Source of the DNA: Phycisphaerales bacterium
GTDB lineage: Bacteria; Planctomycetota; Phycisphaerae; Phycisphaerales; UBA1924
Assembly: GCA_020849105.1 (NCBI GenBank)
Contig: JADLGW010000045.1
Span: forward strand, 1-64,000
Reading direction: 5' to 3'
Length of the DNA stretch: 64,000 nucleotides
The notes under the pieces were generated by a model, which was not told where the DNA came from, did no database searches, and worked only from the letters and a program-made list of their open reading frames with translations. How positions within the stretch are numbered: position 1 is the first letter of the stretch; each line of letters starts with the position of its first letter. Shown here piece by piece: positions 8,727 through 17,507 of the stretch. The position numbers were made by a program, and so were the translations under genes.

Positions 8727-10169
8727 ATGGCGATCCCCACCCGCACCGTCATCATCCACGGCTGGAGCGACTGCTCCGACTCGTTCAAGGACATCAAGAA
8801 GTACCTGGCGCGGGCCGGGCTCGGGCCGGTGGACACGATCTACTTCGCCGATTACGAGTCGCGCGAGGACGACATTACTTACGACGACGTGGCGGACGGC
8901 CTCAACGACCGGTTCGTTGACCGCGGCTTCATCTCCCGGGATGGTGAGCCGCTGTGCGACCTGAACGTCATCGTCCACTCCACCGGGGGCCTGGTGATCC
9001 GGCACTGGATCACCCGCTACTACCTGCGCCGCGAGCGCGACCCGGCCGCGGAGCACAGGGCAACTCCCGCCTGCCCCGTACGCCGCATCGTGATGCTGGC
9101 CCCCGCCAACTTCGGCTCGCCCCTGGCGCACCGCGGCAGGTCCTTCCTCGGGCAACTGGTCAAGGGCCGCTGGGGCTGGGGCGATTTCCTGGAGGTCGGC
9201 CAGAAAATCCTGGATGGGCTGGAACTCGGCAGCCCGTTCCAGTGGCGCCTGGCCCACGGCGACCTGGTCGGGCGGCGAGCGTCGCCGTACTCGGCCGCGG
9301 GGATCCAGGTCACGGTGCTGGTCGGCGCCGACGACTTCGACGGCATGCGGGGCTGGGTGAACAAGGCGGGGACTGACGGCGTCGTCGTCATCGCCGGGGC
9401 GTCACTCGACACGATGAAACTCACGCTCGACTGCACGAAGGCGGTCGGGTCGCCCGCGGACACGCCCTACCAGTGGAGCACGCGGAAGGCGGTCGCGGAG
9501 TTCGCGTTTGGCGTGCTCCAGGGGCTCGACCACGGCTCGATCGTGGAGGGGGCGTCCGACGAGCGGGTCGGCGCGACGCTCCGCCGCGCCCTCACCTGCG
9601 GGCCCGACGAGTTCAAGGAACTGATGAAGGACATGGAGGCGGTGACGGCGGAGACGTACCGCGCGACAGCCAAGCGGCAGTACCAGCAGTTCCTCGTGCA
9701 CGCGATCGACGACCTGGGCAACCCGATCCCGGACTACACGCTGGAGTTCTTCGTGCAGCGCGGCGCGAAGACCTCGGGGGCCGTCGTGAACACCAGCACG
9801 CTGAGCAAGGCCGAGCGCGACCTGTCCGTGCGGGCGGCCGAGGCGCTCACGCGCGAGGGGCACGAGCACTCGGCGGACGCGAGCCACCGGCGGTTCCTGG
9901 TGGACGTGCGGGAGATCGCGGCGGTGCTTGCGGACGCGCGGACGCGACTGGGGGACGACGCTGTGCTCTCCATGCGCGTCTATGTGCCCGACGTGGACGA
10001 CGGCATCTCCTACGACGTGAAGAACCTCCAGAACATCGTGCTCCAGCGGGCGGCCCCGGAGGGCGGCCGGCCGACCTTCATCTTCCCCGACACCACGACG
10101 CTGCTGGAACTGCGGATCAACCGGTGCTGCGACCTGGTGACCGTGGAACGCGAGCCGCGGAAGCACTGA
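8727..10169 (+). CDS. alpha/beta hydrolase (lipase/esterase-like) with a long C-terminal extension
   Basis: The 480-residue protein begins with an alpha/beta-hydrolase core: an oxyanion-type HGWSD loop at residues 11-15 and a nucleophile elbow VHSTGGLV with Ser85 (a G-x-S-x-G variant, as in many lipases and PGAP1-like proteins). MLAPANFGSP follows, a feature of triacylglycerol-lipase-like members. No signal peptide is visible, so it is probably cytoplasmic. The last 180 or so residues (from about 300) do not resemble the hydrolase core and include a beta-rich section around DDLGNPIPDYTLEFFV that may bind a substrate or partner. The start at 8727 is chosen because the hydrolase strand begins at once; an upstream in-frame extension looks non-coding. 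The gene is convergent with its downstream neighbour. Confidence 0.82.
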   Translation: MAIPTRTVIIHGWSDCSDSFKDIKKYLARAGLGPVDTIYFADYESREDDITYDDVADGLNDRFVDRGFISRDGEPLCDLNVIVHSTGGLVIRHWITRYYLRRERDPAAEHRATPACPVRRIVMLAPANFGSPLAHRGRSFLGQLVKGRWGWGDFLEVGQKILDGLELGSPFQWRLAHGDLVGRRASPYSAAGIQVTVLVGADDFDGMRGWVNKAGTDGVVVIAGASLDTMKLTLDCTKAVGSPADTPYQWSTRKAVAEFAFGVLQGLDHGSIVEGASDERVGATLRRALTCGPDEFKELMKDMEAVTAETYRATAKRQYQQFLVHAIDDLGNPIPDYTLEFFVQRGAKTSGAVVNTSTLSKAERDLSVRAAEALTREGHEHSADASHRRFLVDVREIAAVLADARTRLGDDAVLSMRVYVPDVDDGISYDVKNLQNIVLQRAAPEGGRPTFIFPDTTTLLELRINRCCDLVTVEREPRKH

Positions 10170-10233
10170 CACGCGCCCGCGAGGGGGCTCGTGGCACGAG
10201 GCACGCGCCCACGGCCCTCGCGCTCCGGCCTCG

Positions 10234-12354
10234 TCAGTCCACGCTCAGGTTCCGCACATAATCATCGAACGCCGCCTTGGCCGCGTCCGCGGCGGCCTGG
10301 GCGCCGGCACGCTCCCCCACCAGTTGTTCCAGGCGCGTCTCCTGCTCGCTCAGTTTCGTCGTGTACCGCTTGTACAACTCCGTGTCGCGGGAAACGGACT
10401 GCATGTTCTGCCGGATGCGGGCCTGGTCCTGGTCGATCGTCTGCCGCTCCTGGTCCAGCCGGGCCACCGCCTGCACCGCGTCCGCGTGAGCGGCCTGAAG
10501 GCGGGCCGCCTCCCGCACCGCATCCACCACCTTCTGCGATGCCTTGCCCTGCCGCGCATACGCCAGGATCGTGTTCAGGTCGAACGTCCCGACCGCCAGG
10601 TACTGCCGCTCCACATGCTCCTGCACCACCGGCAGCGACGCGCCCTTGCCCGCATCCACCTCGATCTCAAACCGGTACAGGGTGGCCGTCTGGTCGCTGG
10701 GCTTCTCGGGCTTCTTGAGGTCCCACCCGTCGCTCCTGGGCTGCTCAACGAGGATGGTGCGCCCGCGCTTCGGGTCCTTGTTCGTGAACTCGTAGGTGAT
10801 GGTCGCCTGCTGCTTGGTCGTGACCTCGACCGACCCGCGGACGATGCGGGCGGACTGGAGGACGTTGGTGCTCTCGTCGCGCGTCGCCGCGACCACGTCC
10901 AGGTCCACGGCGTAGGCAAGCAGGCGTTTGTCGCCCGTGGTGACGTGCCCGATCTGCGCATCGCCCGCGTACGCCGGGCCGTCGAACACGCTCATCGGGC
11001 CGGGCATCAGTTGCAGGCCGGTCGTGTTGGTCAGTTCCACGCCGCGCATCGGGTGCTCCGGGGTGTCACTTCGGTTGTAGATGCTGACCCGCCGCCCGTC
11101 GATCGGCTGCGCGATGATCGGCAGCATCGCGGAGCGCTGCCGCTCCAGAGTGACCGGGTTCTCCAGCGTGTACTGGAACACCTCGCCCACGTCGCCGCCG
11201 GTGGCCCGGGCCTGCGCCGAGTATTCGGCGAACTCCACCGCGGAGAGATCGCCCAGCGACTGCCGGAGCGCCTCCGGCTTCTCTCCGGCGAAGCGCCCGC
11301 GGGCGACCGATTTGGCTGCCTCCGGGGGCGGGGCCGCCGCGGGGCGGCCGGGAGCGGCGTCGTCCAGGTCGCCGCGATAGGACGACACGCGCTCGCCGTA
11401 CACCCGCGCGATCACGCCGGGCACCATCGGCACGGGCAGGGTCGGCCGCGCGACGTGCAGCGGCTGGTACAGGTCCATCTGGAAACTGACCGGCCGTCCC
11501 GCGGCCAGGGACAGCCGCACGTCGTGCCAGTCCTCGTCCGTCGTGTTCTCAACGATGGCCCAGGCCTGGAGGAACGGGCGCACGCCGTCGGGCTTCCCTC
11601 CGTCCCGGGCGGCACGGGGTTTCTCGGCGTCGGGCAGGACCAGCCGGTAACTCGTCTTCCACATCGGCATCTCGTGGACGTACGCCACCGCCACCGTCCG
11701 CTCCCCGTTGCCGGAAAGCGAGATGTCCACCGTCTTGACGCGGTCGGCGTGGTGCTCGGCAATGGCGGAGAGCGCTTTGCCCAGTTCGCGGGTCAGCGCC
11801 GGGTCGTCGAACCGGGTTGAAGCCACCTGGGTCAGGTTGACCGAGCGGATGCCCTCGGCCCCGGCGATGTTGATGAACGGAACCTCGACAGGCTCGTTCA
11901 CCTCGCCCATCGGCACGGGGCGCATCTCGGTCCCCACGATGGACCCGCCCACGGCCGTGCCGTCCTGGAGCGTGAACAGGACGCCGGAGCCGCGAAGGCC
12001 GCCCAGCAGCGCGCCCAGGGTCGGGTTGCCGGACAGGTCCACCCCGAAACTCGATAACCGCCGGTCCAGCGACTCCTTGGACCCGTAGTTCACCGCGTCC
12101 ACGCGGCCCCCGGACAGGTCCAGCACGACCATGGACTTCAGGATGTCGTTGATCTGGTCCGTCGCGAATCGCAGTTGCACCGTCTGGTCGCCCTGCACCT
12201 CCGCCCGCCTCTCGAAGTACCCCACGCCGGACCGGTAGAGCGTCAGGCTCGTGATCGGGAGACGCGGATCATCCGTCTTGTCCTGCGCCAGCACCCCCGC
12301 GGCAAGGCCGGCAACAACGAGCAGCGAGCGGACGGCGAGGGCACGGGTCGGCAT
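10234..12354 (-). CDS. large exported DUF4139-like protein, 706 aa
   Basis: A cleavable signal peptide (residues 1-23, ending VLAQ) precedes a beta-rich body that starts LPITSLTLYRSGVGYFERR. That opening resembles the N-terminus of DUF4139/mucoidy-inhibitor-A-type proteins, in which a small beta domain precedes a coiled coil and a C-terminal beta domain. The section MPMWKTSYRLVLPD (about 240-255) fits the conserved W-x-x-x-Y-x-L motif of that family. The C-terminal 110 residues (about 595-706) are a strongly charged coiled coil (QAVARLDQERQTIDQDQARI). Function is unknown; it probably acts in the periplasm or outer membrane. The assignment to DUF4139 is tentative. Confidence 0.7.
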   Translation of the reverse strand: MPTRALAVRSLLVVAGLAAGVLAQDKTDDPRLPITSLTLYRSGVGYFERRAEVQGDQTVQLRFATDQINDILKSMVVLDLSGGRVDAVNYGSKESLDRRLSSFGVDLSGNPTLGALLGGLRGSGVLFTLQDGTAVGGSIVGTEMRPVPMGEVNEPVEVPFINIAGAEGIRSVNLTQVASTRFDDPALTRELGKALSAIAEHHADRVKTVDISLSGNGERTVAVAYVHEMPMWKTSYRLVLPDAEKPRAARDGGKPDGVRPFLQAWAIVENTTDEDWHDVRLSLAAGRPVSFQMDLYQPLHVARPTLPVPMVPGVIARVYGERVSSYRGDLDDAAPGRPAAAPPPEAAKSVARGRFAGEKPEALRQSLGDLSAVEFAEYSAQARATGGDVGEVFQYTLENPVTLERQRSAMLPIIAQPIDGRRVSIYNRSDTPEHPMRGVELTNTTGLQLMPGPMSVFDGPAYAGDAQIGHVTTGDKRLLAYAVDLDVVAATRDESTNVLQSARIVRGSVEVTTKQQATITYEFTNKDPKRGRTILVEQPRSDGWDLKKPEKPSDQTATLYRFEIEVDAGKGASLPVVQEHVERQYLAVGTFDLNTILAYARQGKASQKVVDAVREAARLQAAHADAVQAVARLDQERQTIDQDQARIRQNMQSVSRDTELYKRYTTKLSEQETRLEQLVGERAGAQAAADAAKAAFDDYVRNLSVD

Positions 12355-12470
12355 GAATGGGCTCCTGTGGTGCAGGGCTAGACGCGGCGGGGGCGTCGGT
12401 GGTTCCCGTATCGGCTCCGCGTGTTACGCGGCTGTGACAATGGTCCGGACACGCCGGGCGCCCCGGAGAC

Positions 12471-13724
12471 TCAGCAACCCGTCCCCTCCGCGGCCGCGAC
12501 CCCGGCGACGTGCCCGCTGGCCCAGGCCCACTGGAAGTTGTAGCCGCCGATCCGGCCGTCCACATCGCACAGTTCGCCGCACACATGCAGCCCCGGGCAG
12601 ATCCGCGACTCCATGGACTCCAGGTGCAGTTCCGCCAGCGGCACGCCGCCGGCCGTCACCTCCGCGTAGGTGTAGCCCCGGTCGCCGGTGATGGGGAGCA
12701 CCAGGTCGGTCATCGCCCGGGCCAACCCGCGCCGTCGCTCCCGCGTCAGCGTGTGGGCCGGGGCGCCGGCCTCCACGGCCGCGTGCCCGCACAGCGCCCG
12801 CACCAGCCGCTCCGGCAGGCGGCGCGCAAGGAACCGCGCCGGTGACTCGCCGCCCAGGGCCGCCAGTTCCGCGTCCAGTTGCTCAGCCGACACGCCCGGC
12901 AGCCAGTTCATCGCCAGCGTGGAACCGGTCGGCGCATCCAGCCAGTACCGGCTGATGTCCAGCACGCCCGGCCCCGAGAGGCCGAAGTGCGTGCATAGCG
13001 TCGAATCCGTGAAGGAAACGCCCCGCCTGCCCGTCGGCCCGCGGAGTTCCAGCGTCGCAGGCGCCGCCAGCCCGCTCAGGGCGCACAAGAAATGGTCACG
13101 CGGCAGCGTCAGCGGCACCAGCCCCGGGAACGTCCGCGTCACCGTGTGGCCAAGTGACCGGGCGATCTCGTACCCGTGCCCGTCGGAGCCCGACCTGGGG
13201 AGCGATTTTCCGCCGGTTGCCAGGATCACGCGCCGGGCAGCGACCATCTCCGGCGTGCCGCCCCGCTCAGGGGCACTGACCACCTCGAACCCGCGCCCGC
13301 TCCGGCGCACGCTCTGCACCCGCCACGGGTGCCGCAGCCGCACACCCGCGTCCCGCGCGGCCGCCGTCAGGGCATCCAGCACGTCCCGCGCGCGGTCCGT
13401 CGTCGGGAACAACTTGCCCGTGGCCTCGCGCTTCAGGTCCACGCCCAGCCCGTGGAAGAACTCGACCGTCCGTCCGACCGTGAAGCGTCCCAGCACCCGG
13501 CGCACCGCGTTCCGCGGCGAGCCCGCGTACGCCGCCTCCGTCACCACGTCGTGCGTCACGTTGCACCGCCCGCCGCCGGCGACCAGGATCTTCGCCCCCA
13601 GCAGCCGCGCGCCGTCGAACGCCACCACCGCCGCCCCGGGACGCGCCCGCCCCGCGGCGATCGCACCCATCAGCCCCGCGGCCCCCGCCCCGATGACGGC
13701 GACATCAATCGTGTCGTCGGCCAA
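12471..13724 (-). CDS. BaiN/HI0933-type NAD(P)/FAD-dependent oxidoreductase
   Basis: A cytoplasmic flavoprotein of the HI0933/YhiN/BaiN family (417 aa, a normal length). The FAD-binding Rossmann motif GAGAAGLMGAIAAG lies at residues 11-24. The family-typical GAKILVAGGGRCNVTH follows at about 43-58, then LFPTTDRARDVLDAL, the second dinucleotide motif ILATGGKSLPRSGSDGHGY, and C-terminal TAGGVPLAELHLESMES with the closing GRIGGYNFQWAWASG. The physiological substrate of the family is mostly unknown, though some members act on bile acid intermediates. Its start overlaps the end of the small membrane protein gene by 20 bases, so the two are probably translationally coupled. Confidence 0.93.
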   Translation of the reverse strand: MADDTIDVAVIGAGAAGLMGAIAAGRARPGAAVVAFDGARLLGAKILVAGGGRCNVTHDVVTEAAYAGSPRNAVRRVLGRFTVGRTVEFFHGLGVDLKREATGKLFPTTDRARDVLDALTAAARDAGVRLRHPWRVQSVRRSGRGFEVVSAPERGGTPEMVAARRVILATGGKSLPRSGSDGHGYEIARSLGHTVTRTFPGLVPLTLPRDHFLCALSGLAAPATLELRGPTGRRGVSFTDSTLCTHFGLSGPGVLDISRYWLDAPTGSTLAMNWLPGVSAEQLDAELAALGGESPARFLARRLPERLVRALCGHAAVEAGAPAHTLTRERRRGLARAMTDLVLPITGDRGYTYAEVTAGGVPLAELHLESMESRICPGLHVCGELCDVDGRIGGYNFQWAWASGHVAGVAAAEGTGC

Positions 13725-13890
13725 GCAGCACCATGAGAACGCCCAGACCCACCAGCCCGCCGCGGATCGCCCATCCCACGTTCGACCCCCAGTTGTCGAT
13801 CCAGTACAGCACGATGAAGTAGATGCCCAGGTAGTTCAGCACCATCGATCCGAGCCCGAGGATGATCAGCGTCACTCCGAGGCTGCGCAT
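13705..13890 (-). CDS. small two-helix membrane protein, 61 aa
   Basis: Two hydrophobic helices (about residues 5-28 and 39-57) are separated by a short polar loop (YWIDNWGSNVGW), and the protein ends GRRHD. The reading frame overlaps the start of the flavoprotein gene by 20 bases in the same direction, which argues that it is a real, co-expressed gene and not chance. No family is recognised; it may anchor or regulate a membrane partner. Confidence 0.7.
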   Translation of the reverse strand: MRSLGVTLIILGLGSMVLNYLGIYFIVLYWIDNWGSNVGWAIRGGLVGLGVLMVLLGRRHD

Positions 13891-13947
13891 GGCGTGCTCC
13901 TTTGCCCTGCGATCATCGCATCACACCGCCCGTCGTGCAAACCGGCG

Positions 13948-14652
13948 TCAGAACGGCACCGGACTCGTGAACCCCATCCGGGCCCCGCCGCCGGGCGGCC
14001 GGAAACTGAGCCCGGAGGCGTGCAGCATCAGCCGGTCTCCGGGCCGCCCATCCCCATACAGAACATCTCCGATGATCGGGCAGCCCAGACCTCCCCCGGC
14101 GGCCGCGGCGTGTACCCGCAACTGGTGCGTGCGACCGGTGACCGGCAGGAACCAGATCCGCGTGCGGTCAGTCTCGCGGACCAGAACGCGGTACCGCGTC
14201 ACCGCCGCCCGCCCGTGGATGCGGTCCACGACCTGGAACGGGCGATGGGACACATCCGCCCGCAGCGGCAGGCTGATCTCCCCTTCATCGCGTCCGGGGC
14301 TGCCCCGCACCAACGCCGTGTACGACTTCTCCACGTCCCGCGACTCGAACTGCCGGGACAACTCGCGCTGGGCTCCCGTCGTCAGCCCGAGCACCATGAG
14401 CCCCGAGGTCTCCATGTCCAGCCGGTGCACGATCAGAGGGCCGCACGCCGCGGGGAACGCGGCCCTGACCCTCGCGGCCACGCAGTCCGCCTTGTCCGGC
14501 CCCTTGCCGGGGACGGACAGCAGCCCCGGGGGCTTGTCCACCACGACAATCTCCGCCGTTGCGTGCACGATCCGCAGTTGGTCCACGGGTCCGGGTTCCA
14601 CGGCGTACCCTATCACTCGGAGCGCCGGGCCCGTCGCCCGAGTCCGATTCAC
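13948..14652 (-). CDS. RluA-family RNA pseudouridine synthase
   Basis: Converts uridine to pseudouridine in rRNA or tRNA. The 234-residue protein carries the catalytic motif HRLDMETSG with Asp79, the upstream VVDKPPGLLSVPG loop, the SYTALVRG segment and the C-terminal TGRTHQLRVHAAAAG block followed by IIGDVLYG. No S4 RNA-binding domain is present and the length is short, as in RluA/TruC-like members, so the target nucleotide cannot be assigned. The start at 14652 is only 11 bases from the start of the divergent PD40 gene, so both promoters must lie within or across the opposite coding region. Confidence 0.93.
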   Translation of the reverse strand: MNRTRATGPALRVIGYAVEPGPVDQLRIVHATAEIVVVDKPPGLLSVPGKGPDKADCVAARVRAAFPAACGPLIVHRLDMETSGLMVLGLTTGAQRELSRQFESRDVEKSYTALVRGSPGRDEGEISLPLRADVSHRPFQVVDRIHGRAAVTRYRVLVRETDRTRIWFLPVTGRTHQLRVHAAAAGGGLGCPIIGDVLYGDGRPGDRLMLHASGLSFRPPGGGARMGFTSPVPF

Positions 14653-14663
14653 GGGATCTCTCC

Positions 14664-15920
14664 ATGCGAACCACTGCGACCGCCGTCCTTGCCGCCCTGG
14701 CCCTTTCCCACGCCGCGACCGCCCAGACCGGCACCGCGCTCCAGCCGAAGGCCGAGCCCAAGGCCCCCGCCAGTGCCCCGCCCGCGGATGACCTCAACTG
14801 GCGCACCGCGGAGGCCCCGTTCCTCTCGCACCACGTCGAACTGACGAAGCGGGACGACTTTGTCAAGGCCGGGGAGGCGTACTTCAACCGCGGCATGACC
14901 TGGATTGTCTTCCAGGCGATCCCGGTGCCCGCCGCGGGACAAGCCGCCGATGACTTCTACTCGATCTACGCCGCCAAACTTGTCAAGAGCGACGCCGGGG
15001 ACATCACCGGCATCGAGAAGCCGATCCTCCTGAGCCCACCCGGCAGTTGGAACTCCTGCGGCTGGTTCAACCCGAAGACGCCGTGGGAGGTCATGTTCAG
15101 TTCGACCCTGACCCGGCCCAAGGAGCACCAGAAGGCGGGGTTCAACGTCGGCAGCCGGAAGTACACCTGGCTCTTCCCGGAAGAGGCCGACATCGTCGGC
15201 GTCGTCGTCCCGGAGATCTTTTCCGACATCTCCCACAAGCCCGTCCCGGGAACAAGGAACGGGCCTGTGGCGATGCGCCCGCCGCAGACGATGCTCTCCC
15301 TGCCCGACTACCAGGCGGAGTGCTCGCTCTCCCCCGATGGGCGGTTCCTCCTGTACGCCGGGGCGCGCAAGGACTCCGGCGGCCGCGAGGACATCGATAT
15401 CTACGTCCACGACCTCCGCGATGGCGGCACCCACCTGCTCGTGGGTGCGCCGGGGTACGACGGCGGGCCCTTCTTCTCCGCGGACGGCAAGAAGATCTGC
15501 TACCGCTCCGACCGCCACGGCGACGACCTGCTCCAGATCTACACCGCCGACCTCAGGTTCGACAAGGACGGCGTGCCCGTCGGCATCACCCGGGAAATCC
15601 AGCTCACCGACAACGGCGCGGTGAACTGGGCGCCCTACTGGCACCCCAGGGGCGACTACCTCGTCTACGGCAGCAGCGAGATGGGCCACCAGAACTACGA
15701 GATCTACGCGGTCGAGACCGACCCGGACAAGTCGGTCACGGACCGGCGCCGAGTCCGCGTGACCCGGGCCGCCGGGGCCGACGTGCTCCCCGTGTTCAGT
15801 GCCGACGGGTCCTACATGATGTGGACCGCGCAGCGCGGTCCGCTGGGCGGCGGCGACGAGAAGCCCTCCAGCCAACTCTGGGCCGCCCGCGTGACAGGCT
15901 CGCCGTTCGACCACAGGTAG
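14664..15920 (+). CDS. exported PD40/TolB-type beta-propeller protein, 418 aa
   Basis: A signal peptide (residues 1-20, ending ATAQ) is followed by a Pro/Ala-rich linker and a beta-propeller of TolB/WD40-like (PD40) blades. Clear blade signatures are CSLSPDGRFLLYAGARKDS, GGPFFSADGKKICYRSDRHG, WAPYWHPRGDYLVYGS and VLPVFSADGSYMMWTA, each with the typical F-S-x-D-G turn. Such proteins usually bind partners or act near secreted peptidases; no enzymatic domain is seen. The ATG at 14664 is chosen because it begins the signal peptide directly. The gene end faces the lemA relic. Confidence 0.85.
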   Translation: MRTTATAVLAALALSHAATAQTGTALQPKAEPKAPASAPPADDLNWRTAEAPFLSHHVELTKRDDFVKAGEAYFNRGMTWIVFQAIPVPAAGQAADDFYSIYAAKLVKSDAGDITGIEKPILLSPPGSWNSCGWFNPKTPWEVMFSSTLTRPKEHQKAGFNVGSRKYTWLFPEEADIVGVVVPEIFSDISHKPVPGTRNGPVAMRPPQTMLSLPDYQAECSLSPDGRFLLYAGARKDSGGREDIDIYVHDLRDGGTHLLVGAPGYDGGPFFSADGKKICYRSDRHGDDLLQIYTADLRFDKDGVPVGITREIQLTDNGAVNWAPYWHPRGDYLVYGSSEMGHQNYEIYAVETDPDKSVTDRRRVRVTRAAGADVLPVFSADGSYMMWTAQRGPLGGGDEKPSSQLWAARVTGSPFDHR

Positions 15921-15937
15921 GGCGCGACCCCACCCGC

Positions 15938-15984
15938 GGCACCACCCGCTCCGCATCGCTCGCCAGTTCGAAGAGTGTTTCCGG
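15938..15984 (-). pseudogene. relic of a lemA 3' end
   Basis: Read on the minus strand, these 47 bases encode PETLFELASDAERVVP, almost the same as PETFFELASDAERVVP at the end of intact lemA (18309-18355). The two copies share 42 of 47 bases, and four of the five differences are synonymous third-position changes, which suggests that both were once under protein-level selection. Sequence upstream in this frame is not lemA-like and there is no start or complete domain, so this is a vestige of a second lemA copy. It lies between the PD40 gene and the first cassette. Confidence 0.75.
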
Positions 15985-16040
15985 AAGTGGGCCGGGTATC
16001 GCCGGCTTCCGCCCCGATCCGGTGAAGTCGATATCGCGTG

Positions 16041-16484
16041 TCACCGTCGAATCGGCCACGCCAAGAGCGCCATCATCGCCACGTTCCGGGCGATCCCGAA
16101 CATCGCTTCGTGCCGAGCCGAGTCAAAGACGCGGAGCCGTCCAAGGCAATGGCACGTCGGGGGGTTGTCCGATGCGAGGATTACGAGCAGCACGCACGTG
16201 AGCGCAGCGAAGAGACCGACCGCCGCGCGCCTTATCAATAGTTCCGATCCTATCAGAAAGAGCCAGGCTCCCATCGCGCTCTCGGCACCTACGGTGGCAA
16301 CGACGCCGGGCACTATCCAGCCGCCAAAGATCCCAAGTTGGCCCAGCGTTTCCGCGGGGCCTGCGGGGTCCGCGGTCTTGGTCAACGCAGCAACCAGCAG
16401 GAGAGTTGCAGGAACCCACAATCGTGCGCGGGTGTACCAAGAACATGCGCGCCGGGCATCCGTCGATCGTTGTGCATGATCCAT
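16041..16484 (-). CDS. MauE/DoxX-like redox-associated membrane protein (cassette 1)
   Basis: The 147-residue protein has four membrane helices (about residues 21-40, 55-78, 84-104 and 122-140) and a C-x-C pair in the loop before the last helix (CHCLGRL). MauE family members carry a comparable C-x-C-F/L-G motif and are associated with disulfide formation in Cys-rich exported subunits. The start (MDHAQ) lies 2 bases after the stop of the upstream gene, indicating translational coupling. The other cassette holds a paralogue at 21034-21441 with CPCFG. The family call rests on topology, length and this motif. Confidence 0.75.
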   Translation of the reverse strand: MDHAQRSTDARRACSWYTRARLWVPATLLLVAALTKTADPAGPAETLGQLGIFGGWIVPGVVATVGAESAMGAWLFLIGSELLIRRAAVGLFAALTCVLLVILASDNPPTCHCLGRLRVFDSARHEAMFGIARNVAMMALLAWPIRR

Positions 16485-16486
16485 CG

Positions 16487-17158
16487 TCAGCCGCCCGGGT
16501 GGTCCTGCTTCGCCAGCGCCGCCCACGCTTCAAAGCGCTGCGTCGCCTGGGATCGCACATAATCGTTCTTCATCAGTTGATCCAGAAGCCGCTGGCTTTC
16601 CGGTGGAAACGGCTCAGCCCCCGGCTTGTCCTTGATGGCAAGCAGCATGAGCGCAAGGGCCGACTGAACGAAGACGTCCGGGTGATTTCCGCACCGGCTT
16701 CCGAGATGAAGGAGGCGCGGCCGCAGGGCGCCGAGAGGCCCCGAGTGAATCCAGGCGTCCGCGACGGCGTTCAGACTGATGACCACGCGGCTGACCTCGC
16801 GCGAGATCGATCGGTCCTCCGCCTCGGTCTGGGTCACCGTGGTCCGACACTGCCCGAGAACCTTCAGGTATGGGGCCAAGCGCCCTTCATCACCGTCGTG
16901 CGCGGACCCGGCGGGCGACATGGAATACACGACGAACGCCCAGTGTTCGGGGTCATCAATCTTGTCTGCAAGTGCCTGCGCCTCGGGCGATAGTTGCGTG
17001 TACTGCCCGAGAGACTCGTGTGAAACCCCTGCCGGAGCGCCATGATGGCCGGAACCGGGTGGCGGCGCAGACCGCATCCACGCGATCACTCCGAGCACAA
17101 TCGCGACTGCGGCGCCGATCAAGAGCCCGGTGCGCATGCTGAAACCTCTGGCTGTCAC
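16487..17158 (-). CDS. membrane-anchored helical protein, 223 aa (cassette 1)
   Basis: An N-terminal membrane anchor (about residues 9-27) is followed by a His-rich linker (GSGHHGAP) and an alpha-helical periplasmic or extracellular domain. The C-terminal part (VFVQSALALMLLAIKD, NDYVRSQATQRFEAWAAL) has a HEAT/ARM-like look. I use the GTG start at 17158 because GGGAGG lies 6 bases upstream; an ATG at 17137 is an alternative. It occupies the same place in the cassette as the 182-residue protein at 20247-20795, although direct similarity is weak. Function is unknown. It is coupled to the downstream MauE-like gene. Confidence 0.7.
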   Translation of the reverse strand: MTARGFSMRTGLLIGAAVAIVLGVIAWMRSAPPPGSGHHGAPAGVSHESLGQYTQLSPEAQALADKIDDPEHWAFVVYSMSPAGSAHDGDEGRLAPYLKVLGQCRTTVTQTEAEDRSISREVSRVVISLNAVADAWIHSGPLGALRPRLLHLGSRCGNHPDVFVQSALALMLLAIKDKPGAEPFPPESQRLLDQLMKNDYVRSQATQRFEAWAALAKQDHPGG

Positions 17159-17177
17159 TCACGGCCTCCCGCGGATG

Positions 17178-17422
17178 TCATGGGCAGTTCGGACAGTTCG
17201 CCGGAACGTCGTCGCAGGAGTTGATGCAGAAGGTCAGTTGCGCCGGCTTCAGACCCGGGAAGCCGTTGCACACGAGAGGCACCAACTCTTGCACTCTTCG
17301 ACCGTGCTGCAGAGCGAATAGTTCGCCACGGTGCGTCCGCAGATATCCGTGTAGGCCAAGGCGGCAGTCCCCAGCGCGAGAGTTCCGAGGAGGAATGAGG
17401 CCCCGCGAGCGGTGATCTTCAT
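17178..17422 (-). pseudogene. exported Cys-rich peptide gene with an apparent 1-base frameshift (cassette 1)
   Basis: From ATG 17422 (AAAGGAG about 8 bases upstream) the frame encodes a signal peptide ending TAALA, then five cysteines, and stops early as a 57-residue product ending CATASRV. A neighbouring frame continues to a stop at 17178 and adds five cysteines (CNGFPG, FCINSC, NCPNCP). Joining the frames near 17255 would restore about 80 residues, ten Cys and a C-L-S-C-C-N motif that matches C-Y-A-C-C-D in the paralogue at 20819-21037. Either the gene is broken by a recent deletion or the sequence has a base error. The mature peptide would be about 57 residues, disulfide-rich and exported. 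Confidence 0.6.
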
Positions 17423-17507
17423 GCGCGACTCCTTTGGCGCGAGCATACGTCACCCCCCCCCTTTGTCAAGCCTTGCCCGGATCTCGGGCCGCGTGTATGA
17501 TGCGGCC

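Noticed and set aside
15796-16059. Minus-strand frame containing the lemA relic as an intact small gene
   Set aside because: Only 16 residues resemble LemA; the rest is unrelated, partly antisense to the PD40 gene, with no ribosome site.
17412-17507. Upstream extension of the cassette 1 pseudopilin from position 17412
   Set aside because: It would bury the prepilin signal behind 32 residues and would overlap the divergent peptide gene; ATG 17508 places the signal at the N-terminus.
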